Below, in pieces: positions 1-5,413 of a stretch of DNA of 5,447 bases; position 1 is the stretch's first letter, and every line of letters begins with the position of its first letter. The DNA is taken from the NCBI GenBank assembly GCA_947593275.1, contig CANQDN010000083.1, positions 1-5,447 of the forward strand. Direction: 5' to 3'. Position numbers and translations under genes: made by a program. The notes beneath the pieces are model-generated. The model saw only the letters and a program-made list of their open reading frames with translations, ran no database searches and was not told the DNA's origin. The DNA comes from an uncultured Bacilli bacterium (GTDB lineage: Bacteria > Bacillota_I > Bacilli_A > RF39 > UBA660).

Positions 1-3
1 CAC

Positions 4-26
4 AAAAAGTAGAGATTACTCTCTAC
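4..26 (-). terminator. Intrinsic terminator of the surface-protein gene
   Basis: Read on the minus strand, a 7-bp perfect stem (GTAGAGA with TCTCTAC, arms 20-26 and 9-15) closes a GTAA tetraloop and is followed at once by five T (8 to 4). This is the standard rho-independent form. It lies 65-87 bases after the stop of the 648-residue protein, with other small hairpins in between, and is the most likely transcript end for that gene. Confidence 0.8.
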
Positions 27-55
27 CTATAACATAGAGCCATAAAGAATGGCTT

Positions 56-89
56 CTTGCCTATAGATAATATAAGCACCATAGGCAAG
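56..89 (-). repeat. Inverted repeat just after the surface-protein stop codon
   Basis: A perfect 9-bp inverted repeat (CTTGCCTAT at 56-64, ATAGGCAAG at 81-89) with a 16-base loop begins two bases after the stop codon on the minus strand. It lacks a T-tract, so it is not a terminator by itself. A second small hairpin (AGCCAT at 38-43 with ATGGCT at 49-54, 5-base loop) follows it, then the terminator at 4-26. The group could protect the mRNA 3' end or mark a recombination or site-specific structure. Its role is unknown. Confidence 0.6.
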
Positions 90-90
90 T

Positions 91-2037
91 TTAATTTATT
101 ACTGTGTATGGATCATTATATAAACCTGTTCCTTCAAATTGAGTAGAAGACTTAAGATTGATTACAGGACGAAGAGTAAACTGACTATTCGTACCTGTGT
201 TTTCGAGAGAACCCATTGAACTCACATAGAATACACTAGCATAAGTTCCATCAAAGGTATGCGGAGACATTGTCCAGTAAGTTGAATTAATAAATAAGTA
301 ATATAAGTTATTTCCTAAACTATTTAATCCTCCAGCAAAAACCACCTCATCTGCAGTTATAGTTCCAATTGGATATATTAAACTTTTTGTTCCTCTGCTT
401 GCTCCTGTATATGTAAAACTATCCGCTTCTTTATTTGTTACATTATTAGGATTAGATGGATTTGTATAATTTGTACTACATTTAAAAGTTGGATTTTGTT
501 TATTAAATAATCTTTTATATGCTCCATAATATGTTACGATTTTTCCAGTTCCTCCTGCGTCATCATATATTGACTCATATCCAGAATTATTATTTCCGCT
601 TCGATCATTGCAGAATATTGATTCTGTATCTATCCAGCCATTCCCACTTGCAAATTCATCTTTAAGATTCGTTCCAAACCATATATCTAAATTTTTCAAT
701 ACATTACTTTTATTTTCTTCTTTACCCGTTCCATAGCTGTGCATTTTACCATTATCCCATTCATATCCTACATATTTATTATCACTATATGCTCCGCCAA
801 ATACCCACTGAATAAGTGCATTATTATTTATTTGACTATTTGAATTTCCTATATATCCTTTATTTGTTTCATCTGATGGTGTTAAATTATCAGCTGTTTC
901 TCCTGTTCCTGCATAAATTAATCTTAATGATCCATCACCATTTATTCGAATGATTCGCCAATATATATTTTTATCATCAAAAGTTTGACCAAATTGCACC
1001 CAGTTATCTTTAACCTTCCCTCTAAAATAGTAACTATCTCCAAAGTCATCTTCTGCCTTAAACATTTGAGTCTTTTCATTATTATCTATATGCTCTGTTG
1101 TATCAACTGTTGTAAAACTAGTAGGGCCATCTATTATACTTCTATCTAAACTTGCTAGCATTTCTTCTGATGTTTTAAATTCTATTTTATCAAATTGTAA
1201 ATAACATTGCGTTCCTTTTTGTTTTAAATTTGTTATTGTTACTCCTTTATTTTCATAACTCCATATTGCTTTTGAATTATTATTACATGTACTTTTTTCT
1301 ATATTTAATTTATATTTAGAAGTGTCTGGTATATCATCAGTTTCTTTATATGACCCATCTTCTTGTTCTACACTTATTGCTACTATATCTATATCCGGTT
1401 TTGCATTACTTGCTTCTATCGTTACTTCTCCATCAAAGTTTTCTCCCATATCTTCATTTTGACTATCATTTTCATTTGGATATTCTAATACTATATAATA
1501 ATAAACTACTGTTCCTTCACCTTCTGTTGATGTTATTAGTTCTCTTTCTGCTAAAGTTACACTTAATTCTTCTCCACTTTCAATTGTTCCCTTTCCTATT
1601 GGGTTTCCTAACTTATCTTCATTAGTGATACTACATTTCTCACTTAACGCTATTCCTCCACTTACTTTTTCTCTTACTTCTTCACATTTAGCACTTATTG
1701 TTATAGATTCATCTAATCTATATATCGTAAAATTAAGTGATGTTCCTAATCCATTTCTTCCTTTCCATACTACATTATATGGTATTAATTCATTATCTCC
1801 TATCGCAGTTACTTTTATTATACTTGGTTCTTTATGACCTGGTAACATTCCTTCATAATTTGGAAACTGTAATGTTCCTTCTACTTTTACTTCTGAATTT
1901 TTAATATTCGCCGTTATTACACTTGTTGATGCTCCTTCTCCACTTGTAAGCATTTTTCCTACAAAATAAGCCATACTTATTCCACCAACCAACAATAAAA
2001 CTCCTACTATAATAAGTAATCTTTTATTCTTTTTCAT
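91..2037 (-). CDS. Exported membrane-anchored surface protein, TasA/camelysin-like N-terminus and lectin/FGE-like C-terminus
   Basis: This 648-residue protein has no function I can name. Residues 1-6 are basic (MKKNKR) and 7-27 form a hydrophobic segment ending GGISMAYF. That pattern resembles the SipW-type export signals of TasA/camelysin-like proteins, though it could equally stay uncleaved as a membrane anchor. Residues about 35-290 look like beta-rich extracellular domains. Residues about 330-648 form a separate domain with YWRIIRINGDGSLRLIY (359-375), PIGTITADEVVFAGG (556-570), YWTMSP (587-592) and RPVINL (623-628). The ending recalls C-type-lectin/formylglycine-enzyme-like domains (DUF1566 or DUF6273 type), an assignment from memory. 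The six cysteines (118, 135, 251, 278, 476, 520) fall in three pairs, which would suit disulfides outside the cell. No LPXTG sorting motif is present. The start is supported by AGAGGT five bases upstream. The gene is monocistronic, with its own promoter and terminator, and is divergent from the RHH gene. Confidence 0.85.
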   Translation of the reverse strand: MKKNKRLLIIVGVLLLVGGISMAYFVGKMLTSGEGASTSVITANIKNSEVKVEGTLQFPNYEGMLPGHKEPSIIKVTAIGDNELIPYNVVWKGRNGLGTSLNFTIYRLDESITISAKCEEVREKVSGGIALSEKCSITNEDKLGNPIGKGTIESGEELSVTLAERELITSTEGEGTVVYYYIVLEYPNENDSQNEDMGENFDGEVTIEASNAKPDIDIVAISVEQEDGSYKETDDIPDTSKYKLNIEKSTCNNNSKAIWSYENKGVTITNLKQKGTQCYLQFDKIEFKTSEEMLASLDRSIIDGPTSFTTVDTTEHIDNNEKTQMFKAEDDFGDSYYFRGKVKDNWVQFGQTFDDKNIYWRIIRINGDGSLRLIYAGTGETADNLTPSDETNKGYIGNSNSQINNNALIQWVFGGAYSDNKYVGYEWDNGKMHSYGTGKEENKSNVLKNLDIWFGTNLKDEFASGNGWIDTESIFCNDRSGNNNSGYESIYDDAGGTGKIVTYYGAYKRLFNKQNPTFKCSTNYTNPSNPNNVTNKEADSFTYTGASRGTKSLIYPIGTITADEVVFAGGLNSLGNNLYYLFINSTYWTMSPHTFDGTYASVFYVSSMGSLENTGTNSQFTLRPVINLKSSTQFEGTGLYNDPYTVIN

Positions 2038-2055
2038 ATTTAACCTCTATCCATA

Positions 2056-2076
2056 ATAGTAACATATTATTACTAT
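2056..2076 (-). promoter_or_regulatory. Palindrome in the 5' leader of the surface-protein gene
   Basis: A perfect 7-bp inverted repeat (ATAGTAA at 2056-2062, TTACTAT at 2070-2076, 7-base loop) lies between the predicted transcription start (about 2081) and the Shine-Dalgarno AGAGGT (2043-2048). It could be an RNA hairpin near the ribosome site or a DNA operator at about +5 to +25. Its ATAGTA half-site also occurs in the palindrome at the RHH gene promoter. Confidence 0.45.
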
Positions 2077-2087
2077 AATCTAACTAT

Positions 2088-2116
2088 ATAATATCGCACT
2101 ATTTTTTAGCTGTCAA
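2088..2116 (-). promoter_or_regulatory. Sigma-70/SigA-type promoter of the surface-protein gene
   Basis: On the minus strand a perfect -35 box TTGACA (2116-2111) is separated by exactly 17 bases from TATTAT (2093-2088). Transcription would start near 2081 and give a leader of about 44 bases. This is the best promoter match in the window and suggests substantial vegetative expression unless it is repressed. Confidence 0.8.
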
Positions 2117-2149
2117 TAGAAAAGTGCTAAAATGTTGCTATTATGTGTC

Positions 2150-2183
2150 TATACTGATTTAGTATAAAAATAGTATAATACTA
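2150..2183 (+). promoter_or_regulatory. Promoter with overlapping operator-like palindromes for the RHH gene
   Basis: A -10 box TATAAT (2174-2179) on the plus strand predicts a start near 2186; no good -35 box is visible. Two palindromes overlap or adjoin it: a 17-bp one at 2150-2166 (TATACT, 5 bases, AGTATA, one internal mismatch pair) and a 13-bp one at 2171-2183 (TAGTAT, A, ATACTA). Together they give four AGTAT/ATACT half-sites. The two direct AGTAT copies start 11 bp apart (2161 and 2172), about one helical turn. RHH repressors commonly bind such arrays at their own promoters, so autoregulation is inferred. Confidence 0.6.
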
Positions 2184-2207
2184 ATACGAAAGGAAATAGG
2201 TATTGGT

Positions 2208-2381
2208 ATGGAAAGTATAGTTTCTAGTAATATTAGAGTTAATGAAATAGCTTGGGAAAAACTTAAAGAAATTGCTAAAATAAACAAAAGAAGTTTAAAC
2301 AAAGAAATTGAATTTCTAATTGATAAAGCTATTAAAGAGCACGAAAAAGAAAACGGCGAAATTATTATTAACATAGACTAA
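2208..2381 (+). CDS. Small ribbon-helix-helix (Arc/MetJ/CopG-like) DNA-binding protein
   Basis: This is a 57-residue protein. Residues 3-12 (SIVSSNIRVN) would form the DNA-contacting beta-strand. Residues 13-26 (EIAWEKLKEIAKIN) form helix A, the turn is KRS, and SLNKEIEFLIDKAIKEHEKE (29-48) forms helix B. This is the ribbon-helix-helix layout, which works as a dimer binding the major groove. An acidic/hydrophobic tail ends in EIIINID. The ATG at 2208 has AGG seven bases upstream and a stronger AAAGGA 13 bases upstream; an in-frame ATT at 2202 would suit the latter but is a rare start. The gene stands alone between its operator-like promoter and its own terminator, divergent from the surface-protein gene and convergent with the toxin. 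It may be an autoregulator, a regulator of the surface gene, or the detached DNA-binding half of an antitoxin. The fold is fairly clear; the target is inferred. Confidence 0.8.
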   Translation: MESIVSSNIRVNEIAWEKLKEIAKINKRSLNKEIEFLIDKAIKEHEKENGEIIINID

Positions 2382-2390
2382 TAATTAAGG

Positions 2391-2414
2391 AACAAGTTTT
2401 AATACTTGTTTTTT
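2391..2414 (+). terminator. Intrinsic terminator of the RHH gene
   Basis: A 7-bp stem AACAAGT (2391-2397) with ACTTGTT (2404-2410), a 6-base loop and a T run continuing to 2414 start nine bases after the RHH stop codon. It has the polarity of a plus-strand terminator and separates the RHH gene from the convergent toxin gene. Confidence 0.75.
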
Positions 2415-2419
2415 AGTTT

Positions 2420-2450
2420 AAAAAAAAAAGAAGTATTACCTTCATTTTTT
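2420..2450 (-). terminator. Terminator of the ppaC-toxin operon, possibly bidirectional
   Basis: On the minus strand a GAAG/CTTC stem (2440-2443 and 2430-2433) with a 6-base loop is flanked by A6 (2450-2445) and T10 (2429-2420). These can extend the stem past one mismatch or serve as the T-tract. The structure overlaps the last two Lys codons and the stop of the toxin gene. The plus strand also has a T6 after the stem, so it may back up the RHH gene terminator. Confidence 0.6.
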
Positions 2451-2750
2451 AAATAGTTCACTATGACTACCAGTTTGTACCATAAACAATATTAAATTTT
2501 CATCATCATATTTATAAATCAATAGCCAATCATTTTCTATATGGCATTCCCGGCAATCTTTAAAATAATTATCATTAACTATAGAATGATCTCTATACTT
2601 ATCATCTAATTGCATACCATTAGCTAAAATTGCTAAAACTTCTATTAACTTGTTGATGTCTTTTCCTTGCTTTAAAACTTTTTTTAATTGTTTTTTAAAT
2701 TTTGCTAACCCTTTTAAAGTATATTTAGTATTTTCAATTTGCAAAATCAT
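2442..2750 (-). CDS. yafQ: YafQ-family (RelE superfamily) mRNA interferase toxin
   Basis: This 102-residue protein is the toxin of a type II toxin-antitoxin pair. YafQ toxins enter the ribosomal A site and cut mRNA in the codon being read. The family's active-site residues line up: YRDH (His55), RECHIENDW (His70, Asp74, Trp75) and GSHSELF (His96, Phe100), matching His50, His63, Asp67, Trp68, His87 and Phe91 of E. coli YafQ (92 residues). An odd point is Gln92 in VQTGSH, where E. coli has Arg (RTGTH, Arg83). The N-terminal stretch 14-42 is Lys-rich and helical, as in RelE folds. The start codon overlaps the antitoxin stop in an ATGA, and no clear Shine-Dalgarno precedes it, so translation is probably coupled to the antitoxin. 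It is the last gene of the minus-strand run. Activity is inferred, not shown. Confidence 0.88.
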   Translation of the reverse strand: MILQIENTKYTLKGLAKFKKQLKKVLKQGKDINKLIEVLAILANGMQLDDKYRDHSIVNDNYFKDCRECHIENDWLLIYKYDDENLILFMVQTGSHSELFKK

Positions 2751-2908
2751 TCAAGCATATCTTTAATAAATTCATTAATATTATTATATCCTTTATACTC
2801 TTCTGGATGTTTTTCTGCATAATCAAGTTCTTCTAAAGCCTCTTTAAGTTCATCACTTGGCTCTAAACTTTTCTTACTAATATTAATTTCTTTTTCATCT
2901 TTAACCAT
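2747..2908 (-). CDS. Short antitoxin partner of the YafQ-family toxin, lacking a DNA-binding domain
   Basis: This is a 53-residue acidic protein (roughly MVKDEKEINISKKSLEPSDE, then helical LKEALEELDYAEKHP and EYKGYNNINEFIKDMLE). Its position and content mark it as the antitoxin: it overlaps the toxin start by 4 nt (ATGA), and the KGYNNINEFIKDML ending resembles the toxin-binding C-terminus of DinJ/RelB proteins. Those families normally begin with a ribbon-helix-helix domain of about 45 residues. Here the in-frame TAG at 2945-2947 lies only 12 codons upstream of the ATG, so no such domain fits. The start is supported by GAGGGG five bases upstream (2914-2919). The ATG lies inside the end of the dehydrogenase gene (8-nt overlap), so it is probably co-translated within the ppaC operon. 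Neutralisation of the toxin is inferred from synteny. Confidence 0.78.
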   Translation of the reverse strand: MVKDEKEINISKKSLEPSDELKEALEELDYAEKHPEEYKGYNNINEFIKDMLE

Positions 2909-3665
2909 TATTACCCCTCGTCTTTCTTTTCTGTATATAATACGCTACCATCAATGATAACCTATAAGGTGCAAATCTATTAAAAAATAACGTTAATTTC
3001 ATAAACAATGTTGGAACAATAATCATTTTATTTTTTAAAGTCTTTCTTATGGCATACTCCGCTACTTTATAAGAATCTGCTTCTCTTACTTTAAATGTTC
3101 CTTTAGCAACCCTATTAAACTCCGTTGCAACTGGCCCCGGACAAAGTGCACTAATATGAACATCACTCTTCATCTGTCTTAATTCTTCATTTATTGCCAT
3201 CGTAAGTTTAAGTAAATAATTCTTAGTCGCATAATAAGTACTAAGTCTCGGACCCGCCATAAACCCCGCACTAGAACAAACATTTAATATTCTTCCTCTA
3301 TTCTTTTTTATCATATCTTTTAAATATAATTTAGTAAGAATATGCGGAGCCCGACAATTAACATCAATCATCTTTAATTCTGTATCTAAATCTGTCTCAT
3401 AAAACTCTCCAAAAAGCCCAAACCCGGCATTATTAATAACTAAATCTATCTCTTCATCTTTAGTTTCATTATAAAGTTTATATACATTATCTATATTACT
3501 TAAATCTAAACTAATTATTTTAATATTACCCTTAAGTTCCTTTTGTAACTCTTTTAATCTCTCGATTCTTCTCGCTACCAAAATTAAAGAATAACCCTTT
3601 TTAGCTAATACTCTTGCCATATCTCTTCCAATCCCTGATGATGCTCCTGTTATTAAAGCTTTCAT
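2901..3665 (-). CDS. Short-chain dehydrogenase/reductase (SDR), DltE/YqjQ-like
   Basis: This 254-residue NAD(P)-dependent oxidoreductase is a classical SDR of normal length. The Rossmann nucleotide-binding motif TGASSGIG spans 6-13, and NNAG is at 78-81. The catalytic set is Asn103, Ser131, Tyr144 and Lys148 (YYATK, 144-148), and CPGPVATEF follows at 175-183. Arg32-Arg33 after the second strand favour NADPH over NADH, by family rule. Residues 215-245 are hydrophobic and aromatic (FMKLTLFFNRFAPYRLSLMV), which may form a lid or a membrane-facing helix, suggesting a hydrophobic substrate. The substrate itself cannot be read from the sequence. The start codon is 8 bases after the ppaC stop, and its Shine-Dalgarno AGGTGA overlaps that stop, so the two are co-transcribed. 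Its own 3' end overlaps the antitoxin start by 8 nt. Confidence 0.9.
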   Translation of the reverse strand: MKALITGASSGIGRDMARVLAKKGYSLILVARRIERLKELQKELKGNIKIISLDLSNIDNVYKLYNETKDEEIDLVINNAGFGLFGEFYETDLDTELKMIDVNCRAPHILTKLYLKDMIKKNRGRILNVCSSAGFMAGPRLSTYYATKNYLLKLTMAINEELRQMKSDVHISALCPGPVATEFNRVAKGTFKVREADSYKVAEYAIRKTLKNKMIIVPTLFMKLTLFFNRFAPYRLSLMVAYYIQKRKTRGNNG

Positions 3666-3673
3666 CTAATCAC

Positions 3674-5293
3674 CTATACTTTCTTTTCAATAACTTCAAG
3701 TAAAGCTGGAAGCATTTGTTTTTTGCGCGATACTAAATCCGGAATATATACCCCTTCATATACTTCTTTTAAATCAAAAGCATCTAAAACTATCTCTTCA
3801 GCATCTGTATTATATATAACATAAGAACCATTTTTATAAACATCTGTAATAAATAATACTACACATATATAATTTCCACTTTTTAAATCATTTAATTTAG
3901 CTACATATTTATCTAGATCTTTTTCTATCTCTTCAAAATCCATAGTCATAACTTGACTAATCCCCAAACTATAACTACCAATACTATAACTCTTATAATC
4001 TTGATTAATTAAATCATTTATACTCATATTTCCAATACTTGATGAAGCTTTAAACATTTGATATCCATAAGTATCAATATCTACTTTTGCTAATTTAGAA
4101 AGCTTACTAGCCGCGAATATATCTTCATCAGTTGTGGTTGGTGATTTAAAAACTAAAGTATCCGACAAAATAGCACTAAGCATAATCCCGGCGATATCTT
4201 TAGGTATTGCTATCTTTTTTTCCATAAACATATTATAAATAATCGTACAAGTACACCCAACAGGCATACATCTAAAATTAATTGGGGTATTAGTTCCAAT
4301 ACTACTTAAATTATGATGATCAATTATTTCGACAATTTCTGCTTCTTCAATTCCAATTGCACTCTGACTTAAACTATTATGATCAACCATAATAACTTTT
4401 TGCTTATTATAATTATCCGCACTGGTAACTTTAATTAAACCTAAACACTCATTCTTTTTATTTACTACTGGATAATTAGTATGTCCCACTTTATTAGCTA
4501 AAGCTAAAAAATCGGTTCTATAATCTTTATTATTAATAGTAACGGGTTTAGAATTTATATTAATAGAACTAATCTTATTACTTAATATAACTTTACTCGC
4601 TGTCTCTAAACTATTATAAGGACTTATTATTATATTAACTTTATTTTTTAAAGCTTTCTTTAAGATCTTTTTAGGAATTGTATGATTACCCGTTAGAACA
4701 ATTAACTTAACTTTAGAATCTATCGCATATTCGATTATTTTATATCTATCTCCAACAATTAATATATCATCATTACTTAATTCTACTTCTTCATGAAAAG
4801 TCTTAGTCTCAAAAGACGCTACTAAAACTTTCCCAATTATTTCATCATCAAACTTTAATAACTCTTTTCCCTCTAAACATAAAACAATATTTTGATAAAA
4901 AGTATCTACTCTATCTTTATTACCACTTATTAAATATTTAGCTATCTCTTTTAATGTTACTAACCCACTTAAAACCTTTTTATCATCCACAAGGGGTATT
5001 GCTGTTATATTTTGTTGCTGCATAAAATTAAAAGTCTTTAATATTGGATCTCTATCACTAACTATTGCTTTTTTATTATATTTAATATCTTTAATTTGTA
5101 TTTTTGTATCATTTAAATAATCCGGAGCTTTAACATTAAAATATTTTAAAACAAACTCTGTTTCTAAATTTAAATGACCTAATACTTTAGGTATAGTATT
5201 CTTCCCTTCTTCATTTAATAAATATGATAAGGCAATACTTGCACATACTGTATCTGTATCCGGATTACGATGTCCAAAAATAAATGTTTGCAT
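3674..5293 (-). CDS. ppaC: Manganese-dependent inorganic pyrophosphatase, family II with CBS and DRTGG domains
   Basis: This 539-residue cytoplasmic enzyme hydrolyses pyrophosphate to two phosphates, pulling biosynthetic reactions forward. The order of parts is: start of the DHH domain (1-65), CBS 1 (about 70-125), DRTGG domain (about 130-245, with GDR 181-183 and TGN 201-203), CBS 2 (about 246-292), rest of the DHH domain (about 298-400) and DHHA2 (about 405-539). Metal ligands are visible: His8, Asp12, Asp14 (HRNPDTD), Asp304 (VDHN), the DHH at 325-327 and Asp378 (LSDT). Substrate-binding SRKKQ is at 522-526. In the family, CBS-containing forms are inhibited by AMP/ADP and activated by ATP or diadenosine polyphosphates; the intact CBS pair implies the same here. 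The usual DHNE is DHNS (Ser307), and DHHR is DHHN (Asn328). The start is fixed by GGAGGT eight bases upstream. It is the first gene of the minus-strand run. Confidence 0.95.
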   Translation of the reverse strand: MQTFIFGHRNPDTDTVCASIALSYLLNEEGKNTIPKVLGHLNLETEFVLKYFNVKAPDYLNDTKIQIKDIKYNKKAIVSDRDPILKTFNFMQQQNITAIPLVDDKKVLSGLVTLKEIAKYLISGNKDRVDTFYQNIVLCLEGKELLKFDDEIIGKVLVASFETKTFHEEVELSNDDILIVGDRYKIIEYAIDSKVKLIVLTGNHTIPKKILKKALKNKVNIIISPYNSLETASKVILSNKISSININSKPVTINNKDYRTDFLALANKVGHTNYPVVNKKNECLGLIKVTSADNYNKQKVIMVDHNSLSQSAIGIEEAEIVEIIDHHNLSSIGTNTPINFRCMPVGCTCTIIYNMFMEKKIAIPKDIAGIMLSAILSDTLVFKSPTTTDEDIFAASKLSKLAKVDIDTYGYQMFKASSSIGNMSINDLINQDYKSYSIGSYSLGISQVMTMDFEEIEKDLDKYVAKLNDLKSGNYICVVLFITDVYKNGSYVIYNTDAEEIVLDAFDLKEVYEGVYIPDLVSRKKQMLPALLEVIEKKV

Positions 5294-5315
5294 AACTAAA
5301 TACCTCCATATTAAA

Positions 5316-5324
5316 ATGATACCA
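5316..5324 (-). promoter_or_regulatory. Extended -10 promoter of ppaC
   Basis: The minus strand reads TGGTATCAT, an extended -10 (TG, one base, TATCAT). A start near 5309 would give a leader of only about 16 bases, just enough for the GGAGGT site (5302-5307). The -35 region is A/T-rich with no good TTGACA match, which an extended -10 tolerates. This would drive ppaC, the dehydrogenase and the toxin-antitoxin pair. Confidence 0.6.
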
Positions 5325-5346
5325 CAAAATCTCTTAAATTAAAAGT

Positions 5347-5375
5347 AAAATTAAAAGAGAAGTTAGATCCTTCTC
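5347..5375 (-). terminator. Hairpin with T-rich tail upstream of ppaC
   Basis: On the minus strand GAGAAG (5375-5370) pairs with CTTCTC (5362-5357) around a 7-base loop, followed by TTTTAATTTT. It lies upstream of the predicted ppaC start, so it is best read as a terminator for an off-window minus-strand gene rather than a ppaC leader element. Confidence 0.5.
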
Positions 5376-5386
5376 AGAGTGTAGAC

Positions 5387-5413
5387 AAACCCCTAGAATT
5401 TTTCTAGAGGTTT
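5387..5413 (-). terminator. 12-bp hairpin at the end of an off-window gene
   Basis: The arms 5387-5398 and 5402-5413 form a 12-bp stem with a 3-base loop. On the minus strand it is fully paired (one G-U). On the plus strand the same position is a C-A mismatch, so minus-strand RNA is favoured. Its tail is short (TTT, then GTC), and the second hairpin downstream may complete termination. Minus-strand stops at 5416-5418 and 5427-5429 just before it fit the 3' end of a gene beyond the window, but too few codons are visible to name it. A plus-strand role (tail TTTTCTT) is possible. Confidence 0.5.

Noticed and set aside
1350..1837. Two plus-strand open frames (91 and 70 codons) inside the surface-protein gene
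   Set aside because: They are antisense to a well-supported coding region, have a Leu/His/Phe-rich composition typical of reversed A/T-rich codons, and show no recognisable domain or ribosome site.
2159..2374. Minus-strand 71-codon frame opposite the RHH gene
   Set aside because: It is the antisense shadow of the RHH gene, with a hydrophobic Ile/Ser/Leu composition and no motif. The plus-strand frame has a clear fold, a promoter and a terminator.
2747..2947. Longer antitoxin start giving a hidden RHH domain
   Set aside because: An in-frame TAG at 2945-2947 lies 12 codons upstream of the ATG and no other normal start codon lies between, so a 45-residue RHH domain cannot be encoded.
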